Origin: Balanoglossus misakiensis
Taxonomy: Eukaryota; Hemichordata
Length of the DNA: 64,000 nucleotides
Direction: 5' to 3'
Assembly: GCA_040954595.2 (NCBI GenBank)
Contig: CM082594.2
Coordinates: 7,998,001-8,062,000, forward strand
A program made the translations under genes and the position numbers. Shown here piece after piece: positions 11,901-33,904 of the stretch. How positions within the stretch are numbered: the stretch's first letter is position 1; each line of letters starts with the position of its first letter. The notes under the pieces were generated by a model. That model was not told where the DNA came from and made no database searches. It saw only the letters and a program-made list of their open reading frames with translations.

Positions 11901-12519
11901 TTGTGATGAGGTGATCGATACATACCAGGTTGTGGGTAGAGGAACGTCCAATGGGAATGGGAATGACGGGTGTCAGACTCCGAGGTCGGTGGAACTGGAG
12001 AAGTCGTACATGGACATGAGTGGTGGGAGTCACTCCTATGATACCCCCAGGTTACTGCGGTCCAGGGGCAATTCAAGAGAGGAACTCTACACACCCGTGG
12101 GATCACCTGATAAGGGACGAAAACAGCCGGCAACCTACGCCAGTTTGTACAAAACTCCACGCCCCATCCCACAATACGCTGACATCGATATTAGACAGGA
12201 GCGCGACAGTGACCACTCAGTTTGTTCCACGGATGACGAGCGCGATGTCTACAACAAGATTGACAGAACGGGACGATCGTATCGAGAAGGAAGTCACAAA
12301 ACCCCGGAGCATTATGATAATGTAGAGTCTGTCGGCAGCCGCTCTCCAGTGGAAAACACCTACGATCACTTATCAAGAAGCGGTGACCATGGCGATGAAA
12401 ACCTACCTCTTCATCCGCAAACTGAAATTATTGAGAGTACACAGTCACCTGACCAGGCCTATGATAAACTGGACCATAGCAGTGTACGGTCTAAACGTCA
12501 TGGATACAAACACACATGA
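8990..12519 (+). CDS. EMI/EGF receptor with tyrosine-motif tail, Draper/MEGF10-like (8 exons, 582 aa)
   Basis: Exons: 8990-9099, 9490-9585, 9696-9766, 9964-10101, 10321-10455, 10723-10993, 11184-11257, 11666-12519; all phases agree. Residues 1-24 form a signal peptide. Residues about 32-95 form an EMI domain (YYTRCWSWDLRCTR, then TYTVYKR and a CP end), as in MEGF10/11, PEAR1 and Draper. Two laminin-type EGF modules (about 98-138 and 139-183) follow, one per exon, then a Thr/Pro-rich stalk with N-x-T sites and a TM helix at about 240-265. The last exon encodes about 284 residues of cytoplasmic tail with 16 tyrosines, mostly in YxxI/V/L/M form. These include YMDM (p85-SH2 type) and close pairs such as YSDI-x6-YTDV and YDNV-x12-YDHL. 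Known relatives are phagocytic or adhesion receptors signalling through Src/Syk-type kinases. Only two EGF repeats are present, against about 15 in vertebrate MEGF10. Ligand unknown. Confidence 0.85.
9347..9465. repeat. (GAAT)n followed by (GAT)n microsatellite
   Basis: Roughly 20 GAAT units (to 9426) abut about 13 GAT units (interrupted once) within intron 1 of the EMI-EGF receptor, ending about 25 bases before the exon 2 acceptor at 9489. Confidence 0.95.
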
Positions 12520-13927
12520 TACTGTACCTGTAGTCTTATTGGCCATTGTTCTTCTGATAGCCTGGGACCTCACCTATCATAATCTACTTTTTTACCAATG
12601 TCAAAAATGGTTTGCCTTTCATTTAAACCGTCGGATATTTAAATTCCTCAACTTTGGAGTTGAGTTGAGTTGAGTTTTTATTTCGGTTTCAGTATATTTA
12701 CTTTCGCTTCCTTTGAGTTGATATCAAAAGAGTACACCACAAACTGTACTGATAAGTGAACAGGAAGCTTGAAAATAATACGAGTGTCTGTTTCTGTCTG
12801 AATCAGTGTTTGATAATCCACTCTGTTGTCTGCTTGCGGATATATGCAATCACACAAAACATTTATGAATGAATTTTGGTCTAGCTCAGCTGACCACTTT
12901 TGCAAAGGTGCTGGTCACCAATTCCTGCAAAAACAGGGTTTCATATATTTTACATGCGTATTTTGTGTATCAGTTATTGCAACTGGCAGTTTACGTTTTT
13001 AGTTATGTTGTTGATGTCAATGTTTTCTGCCATCATCAGTATTACACTGATTTAGATTGGCTGAACAAAGGAATCATGTACAATGTATGTTTTGGAAAAT
13101 GCAGCTATCACTTCAATAGCTTTCACCATTTAATGAAAACACTACGTTCAAAAAATAGCTACAACATACATGTACATATACAAATGACATTCCACAAAAT
13201 CAGTTTACATTAAAACATATCCTTGGTGAAGATTGCATGCTGTATTAAAAGAAAAAATTCTTAGAATCAAGCTCATAGCAATAATAAGAAATAATCTCAT
13301 ATATTATCTATGTCCAAATTAATAAAAACAAGAGCTTTGTCATATATACATCAAGAATTGATGGTGAATTCTTGGATTATCAGTAGTGTACCTAATATCG
13401 GTAACTGGAACATATTATGGTCACGTGGTGTAATTTTACACCATTTCAAGCATTCTCGTGTTCTATGGGTTGCAAGCAATAATCTGTAAATATCTAAAGG
13501 GATAACGCCTATTCAAAAAGAAGTCGCAGAATGTCGAGAAAAAAGTCTCAAGGTTCGTGTCTTAGTGCTTTTGATTGAAAAGATTCATACTGAAACATTA
13601 CAATATTGCTAGCATTGGCAAAAATCACAGGATTTGTATAAACCTGCATTCCGATAAATAGGCTATTTCAGACCATGCTTGCACAACCTTAAATTTTCTA
13701 ACCTCATCTGTAAGCGTAACTACCTATCCTGAGTTGTAACAAAATGAAGTACAATATTTCAGTTGTTGGAAAAGACATCTTTAAATGTGGTCTTTTCATT
13801 GAACATTCCATTCAAAAAGTCTTCATAACTAAGAAGCAAAATATATAAAACCAAAAGAAGATCCATTGGTATCCAGGATAGTAAAACCACAAGCAGAGCG
13901 AGGGAGAATGTTTTTGTGATTGCGAAT
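12520..13927. other. Convergent 3' flanks of the EMI-EGF receptor (+) and PDSS1 (-)
   Basis: Tail-to-tail intergenic region. It holds a short (GTTGA)n run (12656-12676) and an AATAAA at 13321-13326 that could serve the plus-strand gene with a long 3'UTR. No coding exon recognised. Confidence 0.5.
12656..12676. repeat. (GAGTT)n short tandem repeat
   Basis: Four GAGTT units just downstream of the EMI-EGF receptor stop codon, probably in its 3'UTR. Confidence 0.8.
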
Positions 13928-16900
13928 TTACTTAAGTCTATTGAGGACTTTGTGTGTTAGAGCCACTAATGCATTCCTGGCTGGGGATTCCGTCAAGCGG
14001 CTGATCTGCTGGATGGCTTCTTGACAATACTGCCTTGCAAGGTATTTGGTCTGTTCTATACCATCGGTCTGTGAATGAAAACAAAACATAGAAATGCTAT
14101 TATCTGTGTAGACTTCCTTTGGGGAAAAACATTGTTTTTCTGTACTTTTTTTGTTGGAAACTGGCTGCTGTTTGGATAGGAGTACAAATTGTTACCTTGG
14201 CAACTAATTCTCTTGCTTTTTCTACATCACCTGGTTCGCTGAATCTTCTCATGATGAGAGAATTGAGTTCTGGGTGCTGGAAAAAATGAAACGCCATCAA
14301 GTGAATACGTAGCATGAAAATTTTGCATAAGATTGCATTTGATAAGATCATCTGCGTACATTCGATTCCTGGAGTATTTAACCATATACATGTTGAATGT
14401 ATTTTGTATTCCTATCCAAAACATTACAAATTCACTTCAAAACTGCCCCACTGTTGAAATTACCAGTACAGACACAAGCGTACAAACATTCTTCATGTAA
14501 CTACCTAGAGACTGGTCCAGATGACATCAGCGGCTTCATGTACTTACAGAATGACAGGCAAAAAGTACAGGTGCTGTAGCCAGTCCCAACTTCAGATCAG
14601 TAGCGGTTGGTTTTCCCATCAACCTATCACTTGAGGTATAATCTAACATGTCGTCAATAAGTTGAAATGCTATCCCAATATTCCTGCCATACTGGAAGAC
14701 TATTTCACTGACAGCTGGGTTGTCGTTGGCAACAAGCGCCACCTAGAAAGATGATGACATATGTGTTGGTATATGTGTTTGCTATTCACTAACTCAAGAA
14801 AAAAAATTCTTTTCTTGTGATAAAATGTAATCAGTTTTCTTCCAATAAATCACTGTTAAAATGCATATTTGCAGAGTAGTATAGAAAATAACCATACAGA
14901 CACTCACTGCTTTACAACTGTTCGCAAGCAAACTGGCTGTTTTCTTGTAAGTTTTCTCGAGATAATGAGCAAATCTCTCATTCTCATCTTCTTTGGACCC
15001 TAGCTGCATGAATTCTCCTGTCAATGATGTAACAACACTGTGTGTGAGTTTCTTCTCAAATTTCTTCTCCCAAAAACATGCCAGTAATGAAGATAAGACT
15101 GTCAGCCGAGACATCAGTGTGCTTTCTCTATAAATGAGGTTATTGTATCCACATATTCTTACCTCTAACAAGGTCATCGATAACCTTTGACAAGAGGACA
15201 ACCACAGCTTCATTGCCAAGTCGAGCGAGCATCATAGATGCAATGGACAGGACATAGTCACCAGCAAAGATGGACTGCAATACAAAGAAAACAGAAAGAG
15301 TATAACCTTTAACAGTTCCAAACCTTTCATAATGTTTCCTTTCTAACAACATGGTTGCTGAATATGTATGTAGTAGGGGCAAAAAGGGTTACATCAACCA
15401 GAAAACTGTGACAGGATGGTTCTTGTAGGTGCTGGTCAATGAATGAATAAGCAAACTTACTTTAGATTGTCCCCAGATATTATTGATAGATTTCTTTCCT
15501 CGCCTCGTATCTGCAGCATCTATGACATCGTCATGTATAAGACTGGCGGTGTGCAGCATTTCTGAGATCATAGCTATTCTGTATTGCGATGTCAACACTT
15601 CACTGCCAAGACCGCAGTGAGAGTTACAGGCCTTGGCTGTGAGTATAACTGTCATCGGCCGGAATGCTTTCCCTTTGCCGTCAAACAAGTAATGGCTGAT
15701 TTCACTAAGATTTGCCTGGTTGCTGTTGAGTTCCTAAAATATGAAAAATAAATTCATATCTCTAGACATCAATGATCTCGAAAACCTATATGTTACTTTG
15801 ACATGGAGTGTTATGGGTTAAGCCTCAATGTATGAAACATTACACCCAGATACATTTCATGGTCAGCTGGCTGTTTTGACTGTAGGCAACCTGTTATTTG
15901 TGTTGACTTGAGTATAATTCAAAAATCTCTGCACAGCATCATGAATGATATGTATACAAAGGCTGAAAACTTTAACTGTTATGAAGTTATTTACAATGGC
16001 TTACCTTCTTAATATCATCACAGAGACGTGAAAGCTCCGATTCTGTTAGTTTTTCTGGAGTGTTTGTTTCTTGCCTGGAAGGACTGGAACTTGTACAAAA
16101 ATGTCTGTCGAAGAAAAAGAACCAAAGATACATCTAGGGTTAAATGATTCATAAACAGTAGCTTGAGGATTGTCAACTGACAAAAAGAGTCTGAATGTTG
16201 AAACACAGTCATTTGCATTGCTCACCTTTTCTGTATTGAATTCCTGCCTTGACAACATGATTGCGGTATTTTAACCTGAAATTGAAAACAGTCTATGCTT
16301 ATCAGCATGTACATGTACAGTAGTGTCGGCCAAGGTCAAAGAGACCTTGAATCGCATTATGTATAAGCTCGTATTTCTCAGATTCTTGCAACTTGTAATT
16401 TATCCCTCAGGTCAACGTCCTCTGATGTGACCTTCTGTGACATTGTTATGCCAGTTACTGATTATCAGGCTTTGACACTTATTTTTTTTAATTCCATTCG
16501 TAAATATGAGCTTTCTAACGGTACTGACTGGGTAGAGAATAAAGATCGACCTCGTTCTCCCAGCTTGTGGTGTGGTAATGTGAAGGTCATCGAGGTCGCC
16601 TATGGGTCACGTACACACTACATACTCACTGTGCACGTTAACATTGAAAAACGTTTAAAACTGAACATCACAGCGATCATTTTACTTTCTCCCAATTCAG
16701 ATTAAGCCCTCTCACCCCTCAGTAAGAATTTATAGAAGAATCTACACATTTCACGTGGAGGTCATCAAGATTACATCAGTCACATGCCTACGATCGACCG
16801 GCGTGGCCTGCCGATGGCCGACAGAGCAGACGACGTGAATGGAAAATCGGTACTTACCCTAGAACAAGTAACCCTATCTACACACAAGCTTCTTCTCCAT

Positions 16901-17013
16901 GAATGGCATGGTATTTTTGATATCCTAATGGGGGAAAAACACTCGATCGTAAGTCTGTACCTTAAATTTGCTAAAAGTAACCGGCATTGGTTAGGTAACT
17001 TAGTGGCAGCCAT
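13928..17013 (-). CDS. PDSS1: Decaprenyl/solanesyl diphosphate synthase subunit 1, mitochondrial (9 exons, 405 aa)
   Basis: Exons 5' to 3': 16858-17013, 16226-16275, 16005-16104, 15461-15733, 15163-15274, 14908-15017, 14548-14742, 14196-14276, 13928-14068; all phases agree. It makes the polyprenyl tail of ubiquinone in mitochondria, normally as a heteromer with PDSS2. The N-terminus (MAATKLPNQC...) is rich in Arg/Ser/Leu with no acidic residue in the first 20 residues, as expected of a transit peptide. The trans-prenyltransferase core has GKGKAFRP (about 121-128), the first Asp motif DDVID (170-174) followed by RRGKKS, the exon spelling DDLVRGEFMQLGSKEDENER, and the second Asp motif DDMLD (297-301) followed by MGKPTATDLKLGLAT. 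The length is close to the human protein. The ATG at 17013 was chosen because it starts the transit peptide. Both catalytic motifs are intact, so the gene should be functional. Confidence 0.96.
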
Positions 17014-17316
17014 GTTTTCTGACTTCACTCAGGTTGGACTATACCATTTTACTTGGGAGTGAAACTTGAACAGGATGTACATGGGTTTTGTACTGGACGG
17101 GTAGATACGTCCGTGTACTTTACTAACTTGATTAACTTATATCTTAAGACATAAATATTCTTCGGTTTCCTGTCCTGGCTACACTCTGAGGCAATTTTCA
17201 ACAGCTTGCGAGTTTGAGTTTAACCTGGTAAAGTATTCTGTCCCGTGACCTGGTAGAGGTCAAACAGGCTGCCCTCAACGACCATTGCTATGCGTACATG
17301 AGTTCACTGAGCGAAG
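17014..17316. promoter_or_regulatory. Shared head-to-head promoter region of PDSS1 (-) and ANKMY2 (+)
   Basis: Only 303 bases separate the two start codons, which point away from each other, so both 5'UTRs and both core promoters must lie here unless there are unseen 5' non-coding exons. No TATA box is apparent at a sensible position. The arrangement is seen; bidirectional activity is inferred. Confidence 0.6.
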
Positions 17317-20300
17317 ATGGCACCTCAGGAAAACGACCTCACTGATTTGGAAAAGGAACTGTACGAAAATATAAATTCGGGTGAGTTCAATGTGTAGTAT
17401 GAAAGAAGACGAATTTGGTATTTGTGCGTTGACGTCTATTATTTTAAAATGCAACATCAGGCAGTCTTGGTAGAGGGTCGCATCGATACATAGCTGCTTC
17501 CTTCATCATTCATTCTCGTGCATGGCACTTTCGAGAATGCGACCAACTTCACCAGACGATAACACTTTTAACAGATTATAATTTATTTATTTTTTTGCAA
17601 ATAGTAATTAAACAGAATGTAAGCAACATGAAGATGATAGCCAAAATTTGTTTTATTTTTATTTTTAAGATATACAGTATTATTGCTATAAAATGCACAT
17701 TTATCAAAATATAATGTACACATGATTTGCCTTCATACGTCTTCATGAATCTTTTGTTATCACCGTTTAATTATACAGGGGCAATTGACAAGGTAAAAGA
17801 TGTCCTTGGAAAGAAGAAAGTTCGAGTGAACTGTTATGATGATGTGAGTATTTCTGTATTGCTGTCAGGTATATCTCATCAGCTACAGTCAGCCTCAGAG
17901 TGACTAATGAAGTAACCATGGTAACAATTATAGGTTTCAAGAATCAGTTACTGGTTTCCTGTGTGCATTGTTAATTTGCCAATATTCATATACTAATTAG
18001 AAAAAGTGGCTAGGATTAACTGGTAATTTTCTTGTAACAGTGGTTAATAAGAATACATTTTTATGTTAAAATGTCCCAGTAATACTAATTTTGTGATTAT
18101 TCATTGTGTAGAACTGATATATGTGATTTGTTTGGATTAAAACAGCATGGGATGACACCCTTACAGCATGCAGCCTTCAAAGGCAGCAAAGAGATGTGTG
18201 AATTGCTGTTGTCACATGGAGCTGATCCTAACAGCAGTGAACACGAGAATGGTTATACAACATTAATGTTTGCCGCACTAGCAGGTAAGAATGTAGTGTT
18301 TGGAAAATGGGGTGAGAAAGGGAGAAAGGTGGTAAAGTCAGCTGAATGTTGGAAATCTACCTTAAAAACAATAATTGGCATACACCATCCTAAAATCATA
18401 TGTGCACACACACACACACATACATTTACCAAAACTTACATGTATACTTTTACACATCAGGTAGCGATGAGTGCACAAAACTGATGTTGGAGGCAGGTGC
18501 CAAGACTACCAGTGTCAATTCTGTTGGTCGTACAGCAACTCAGATGGCTGCATTTGTAGGGCAGCATTCTTGTGTGAGCGTCATCAACAATTTCTTCTCC
18601 AGAGATGATGTTGATTACTATACCAGAGCACAAGGTGAGTGGCTGATAAATATGCCATGTTTATTTACACTATTTGTACACACATAGATTGAATTGTTTT
18701 AGTGTGAGGTAATGCTGAATGTTTCTTTTGATTGACAAGATCACTTCAGTTGTGTACTATTATTTCACTGACAGTAATTTTTTGTTTTAAATTGTTTGAT
18801 TTTGATTTGCATCACATCAGGTTTTGAAAAGGAGCCCAAGCTGGAACCTCACTTAGGAGCACCATTTCATAAATTAATCCTGATGTCAAATCTGCATCCT
18901 GTCAAAGTAAGGATTCATTAGTCTCCTTTAGCCTAATTATCTATTGTTTCTAGAAATAATTGGGAAGTCGTACAGTTACAAGTAATGAGACATCTGGTCA
19001 TCTTTTGTATGAATTTATTTCTGCTGGCAGTCCTTATATGTCAGAGGAAGCCTCACTGATGTTCTTGTCTCCTGTGATATTAATTTCCATGGCAACAGTA
19101 ACCACCAACCATTTCATGTGTTGTGTAATAAATGGTGTTACTGTAGAATTTTCTGTGTCCAAAAAGTCAGTCATGAAATAACCCACATTTTCATAATTTT
19201 TACAGCTGGCTATGTACACCGAGAAGAACAAAGAACTGCTTGACAGTGCATCAAGAGTTGCCAAAGTCTTGGATCTGATCTGCGAGAAACAGTTCAAACA
19301 ACGAGATGTGAATGAGGTGCTGTCCATTAAAATGCACTATCTTGCCTGCCTCCTCAGAAGTTGTCATAAATGGAACTTGGAGAAGCCAGAAGGAATTGCT
19401 GGATACATAAGAAGGTGTGTTATCAGTCATAATATTTTCAAAATAAAACAAATGAAGTAAACTAATAATAATTTTTAATCATCAGAGTAAGGCTAATCTC
19501 ACCACTCCGTCACTCCATAGGATTAATTAACATCCACGGAAAATCTTTTACAGTTTGTTGAGAGGAAGAGAACCTGATGGAGTTCAACTCGGGATGGAAA
19601 AATTTATCCGGGATGCCATCCGGGAATATCCATACCATGAATCCCAGCTGCTGCAACAGATGGTCCGGAATATTGCACCAGTTACACCTGTAAGTTGATG
19701 TGGCAGTCTATTCTTCATTTTACAGTATCTTGGTTATGTGAGTGCCCACAAGAGTATGGTAATGTCGGCCCCATGTCTTGCACACAGTAGAATATGCAGA
19801 TATTGTTGCCATGGTTACAATCCATGTTTCTATTTTGTATGTTACCAGGGTGATGATCCCTCTGCATTGTGTATACTTACACAAGGCATTAACGGGAGCC
19901 AGAGTGTTACTTATGAGAATATCTGCGGAACTTGTGGGGACAGAGACGCAGAGAAGAAATGTTCAGCTTGTAAATCGGTAAGTGATGTTGATGTGTAGAA
20001 CTGATTAGTCTGCTGTATGCTGCATAACATGTATTGGACGTAGAGGCCTGGAGTTTTAATTTCCATCATCAGTTTTGATTATAAACACCAGTATACACTG
20101 GGTTGTTGGCAAAATTGATTGAGTTGCTGGGGTTTTCCAATATGCTACAAGAAGATGAAGCCTTATTAATTAAGTAAATGTACAGAATGCAATACGTGAA
20201 AATGTAAAATAGATCACTGATCATATGTATATCCATTCAATCAGAGGCTATCATCTACAGCTGTGATTTTGATGTTTTGTCTCCCCAACAGGTGAATTAC

Positions 20301-20831
20301 TGTGACCAAAATTGCCAAAAACTTCACTGGTTTACCCACAAAAAGTGTTGCAAATTCTTTGCTGAGCAGTACAAGAGACAGAAAGAACTAGAGGAAGAAA
20401 TGGAGAAATTAAAATTGGAACAAGAAAAACAAGGTAAGTGTACAATCTGTTTCTTTTTAAACCCAAAGAAAACAAACGCGTCTGGTACTACAAATTGTCG
20501 TCATACAGCTATAAAATTCAAAGAAAGAGTTTTCCATAGATATAGAAAAAACTTTATTTGTCCAAGAAATTTGTATTTTAAAATGTTTTATCACAAGAAG
20601 TTACTATCATCGAGCTATAAATTTTTCTCTGAAGAAAAAGAAGCTGCGTCAGGAGACAATGTTGTTGCCACAGAAACTGATACGACTCCTAGCAACAAGA
20701 CAGAGGAAGATGAAGACAATCAGACAGAAGTGAAGAAAAATGAGGATGACAAAGAAATGGTTGAGGAGAAAGATTCCAGCAGTCCATCAGACAATAATTT
20801 AAAAGATGGAGAACCAGTTACAGAATCCTAG
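17317..20831 (+). CDS. ANKMY2: Ankyrin repeat and MYND zinc-finger protein 2 (10 exons, 446 aa)
   Basis: Exons: 17317-17380, 17779-17843, 18146-18284, 18461-18634, 18821-18906, 19206-19414, 19554-19689, 19849-19977, 20292-20433, 20635-20831; all phases agree. Ankyrin repeats span about 45-150 ([50 protein letters not shown]), followed by the family-specific [14 protein letters not shown]. The middle region has [18 protein letters not shown]. The MYND finger is C-terminal at about 317-356 ([16 protein letters not shown] then [18 protein letters not shown]), then a coiled, acidic tail. Length and order match vertebrate ANKMY2, an adaptor reported to bind adenylyl cyclases/FKBP38 and control ciliary Hedgehog signalling. 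Three CCATGG-centred X-box-like motifs lie in its introns. Intron 9 (20434-20634) is in frame and stop-free, so a retained form would also be translatable; its acceptor (CTCTGAAG) is weak. Confidence 0.95.
17912..17925. promoter_or_regulatory. X-box (RFX site)-like palindrome in ANKMY2 intron 2
   Basis: GTAACCATGGTAAC fits the RFX X-box consensus GTNRCC-N(0-3)-RGYAAC exactly and is a perfect 14-bp palindrome. It lies in an intron of a cilium-related gene. Motif match only; binding is inferred. Confidence 0.45.
18404..18421. repeat. (CA)n microsatellite
   Basis: About nine CA units in ANKMY2 intron 3, about 40 bases before the exon 4 acceptor. Confidence 0.9.
19083..19096. promoter_or_regulatory. 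X-box-like motif in ANKMY2 intron 5
   Basis: ATTTCCATGGCAAC has a perfect right half (GGCAAC) and an imperfect left half. Weaker match than 17912-17925. Confidence 0.3.
19805..19818. promoter_or_regulatory. X-box-like motif in ANKMY2 intron 7
   Basis: GTTGCCATGGTTAC has a perfect left half (GTTGCC) and a right half with one mismatch to RGYAAC. Confidence 0.3.
20434..20634 (+). other. In-frame, stop-free last intron of ANKMY2 (possible retained intron)
   Basis: The intron is 201 bases (67 codons) and contains no stop in the gene's frame, so the reading frame is open from exon 9 to the stop at 20831 with or without splicing. The donor (G|GTAAGT) is strong; the acceptor (CTCTGAAG|AA) is weak. 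The insert is Lys/Phe/Tyr-rich and resembles intronic AT-rich sequence rather than the acidic tail on either side, which favours splicing. Confidence 0.5.
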
Positions 20832-21651
20832 AAAATAAATCATTATTAAAGAAAATTAATATTGCTTTAAAAGAGGCATGAATTGTAACCTGTGATGTGT
20901 TTTTGAAATATTTTATATTTACAGAATTATTTGTTATGTTATCTGTAGCTGATCAAAATGTATAATATTCTGTTTGTCAACAAATCCGGCATGCCAATAA
21001 TAAACAACGCATACGAGACATCCCTGCTGGGTTTATACAATCCTTACCATGTGCAAGTATTTTATTTGTATAATTTGTTTGTCACAATAATTTGTAATAA
21101 CTGGTTCCTCTTTTAAACAGTATTTCAGGAATCATACAATGTATGCATACCCACACTGTATGTTTATTTGTCATGTAAGTAATATTGAAGCCCTTAGAAA
21201 TAAACTTGCCAAATCCCCATCATTTATGGTTGCTTGATGGACAGATAATTTTAAATCAAAGCGTTGATTATCAAAGGAAAGCTCTTTTTCTGAATTTTAT
21301 TCCTTTAGCTTAATTTTTAGTACCAAACATGTTTGTTTTTGTCTTAAAAGCAGATTTAGGACAGTTTACTTGAAGTGTAAATGTCATCATGATTATTATA
21401 TTATAAACCCATTGATCAGGATATCAGATGGTTCAGTTCCAATAGCTACCGATAGTTCAAATGGGCAGAGTGACATTAATGTTATAAAGTTCTGAAAACA
21501 AGTACATGTACTCTTACATGAAGCACAACTTCAAACTAGGCTTCAAACCCCCTAAATATGGAAAATACGTTGTCTTTGGCATTTCAGGTTAAGTACCAAT
21601 CGGTGATCAGGTGACATGACACCATTGTAAATAATGACACCAATGTTTATT
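20832..21651. other. Convergent 3' flanks of ANKMY2 (+) and the ABCC8/9-like gene (-)
   Basis: 820-base tail-to-tail spacer. AATAAA at 20999-21004 is the better placed poly(A) signal for ANKMY2 (another lies only 3 bases past the stop). On the minus strand AATAAA appears directly after the ABCC stop (plus 21646-21651). No coding sequence seen. Confidence 0.55.
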
Positions 21652-32284
<10,633 letters not shown>

Positions 32285-33904
32285 CTCATTGCAACACCAA
32301 CAGGACGGCCTGACCTTCTAGTAGGGACCTACCAGCATTCACTGTTTGGTTTGTTTCATATATTCTGACCTCTCCCCTTTAATAACGTGACCTGGTTAAA
32401 CTAACATACATGTAATACTATTAGCTCTTCCATGAGGAAGGCATACCTACCCAGTTCTAACCCAGAACATTTCTCACGCGTCTTAATTTTTTTCTGGTCT
32501 GTCATGCCAACTTGTGCTACAAACATCCTCCACCACTGGCCTGATACTCGCCAAAACTGTAAACTGGAATCATTATCTGCCTAGTCGCATGTCGATACCA
32601 GTGACACACGAGTCGAGGACATGAACGCCCAAGGTCACTTTCTGAATTGGTATTGTAACTCGCCATATCCTACCGCCCACGGCGCACTTTGCGAAGCGAC
32701 GAGGGTCTGGAAGCAAGACTATGTACGATGTTGACCTCTGCCCTTAGTTTTGTGTACAAACACGTCAATCTCCCCAGCAATTTCAGAGAATCCGAGATTC
32801 TGCCGCCATTAAACTGCCTTTTACCGAAATCTACAGCATTTCAACAGAGCCTGGACGAATCGTGCGTTAATTTACATTGATTTTTGTTGTGCTTTTCGAA
32901 GATGTTCGTTGTAGTTTTATTTTTTGTATGCGTTAAATCAGAAAATTTTCTCTTGTGTCGGGAAAATTCCATAAAGATACATAGTTATTTTGCTTTCATT
33001 ATAGGCCTACGACCGGACACCTCCACAACTTCTCAAGTCCCTTTAGTGTTCGGTTAAGACAGGTTTTAGTGTATTACATTTGTATCAAGTTCCTCTTTGC
33101 AGCCACATATGCCCCCTCCCTAAGGGATTTATGAACGCTGCCTGCCACACTGTGCTAACAGCCTCGTTCCCATATTTGTTCAGTAATATTTCCGGGTTCG
33201 TACGTGATCTGGGTGCGGTAGGAATCGGTGGCAAGGCTTGTGAATTTCTTAGCCATCGAAGCTACGGAATTTGTAGTTTTAATCTTGATCGCGTGAGGGT
33301 CCTTGACAAAGCGTCGACGGTACGGGAGGAGGCACGTTCAACGGTTCATATTATGAGGTCACATGACGGGCTCAAAGGTCACCTGAGTGTTTGCGTTCGT
33401 TCTAGTGGTATGGTAGTATGGCGTCAGCAACTGCAGTTATAGTTTGGTGGTGATTGTGTTGTGACTTGTACTCGGTGTCTTTTCCCCTTCCAGAATATCC
33501 CAGTCTCATCTAAGTTTCAACGAAAAAATCGTCGTCGTTAATGGTGAGTGACAGGTAATGCGTGTTTACATGTACCACAGAAATCTATCAGCCACACAAC
33601 CAATATTGCACAGACACAAACTGTGGCACCCACTGAGTTCTTCAAGCGAAGAATGTTACAAGCGGAAATCCCCCGCTAGTCACTAGTTTAATACAGGGCG
33701 TTGTATCATTTCAACGAAATATCGGTTCCGGTTATAATTAATGTAAACGTAACGTATATAATCCATAATTTGCCTTATAATGTAAGGTTATCACTTTCGT
33801 TTTAACTCTTTGCGTTGTAATATACATACACATCCGACTTTGAGAAGAGTATGTCTTTCTAAATCTGTTGTAATGTTGATTTCAGACACTCTCATCTAGC
33901 AGCT
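32285..33904. other. Head-to-head upstream regions of the ABCC8/9-like gene (-) and the PUB/zinc-finger gene (+)
   Basis: 1.6 kb between divergent start codons. The start at 33905 is preceded by a good acceptor (TTGATTTCAG at 33876-33885), which implies an upstream non-coding first exon for the plus-strand gene somewhere here. No coding exon recognised. Confidence 0.5.

Noticed and set aside
11590-12172. Minus-strand ORFs of about 146 codons opposite the receptor tail
   Set aside because: They are shadows of the long last exon of the EMI-EGF receptor; no domain or splice support.
16784-17062. Plus-strand 92-codon ORF starting MPTIDRRGLP
   Set aside because: It lies antisense to PDSS1 exon 1 (the transit-peptide exon), which is supported by splicing phase and family similarity.
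33080-33442. 120-codon plus-strand ORF upstream of the PUB/zinc-finger gene
   Set aside because: No domain and no phase-compatible splice into the downstream gene was found; probably chance in upstream non-coding DNA.
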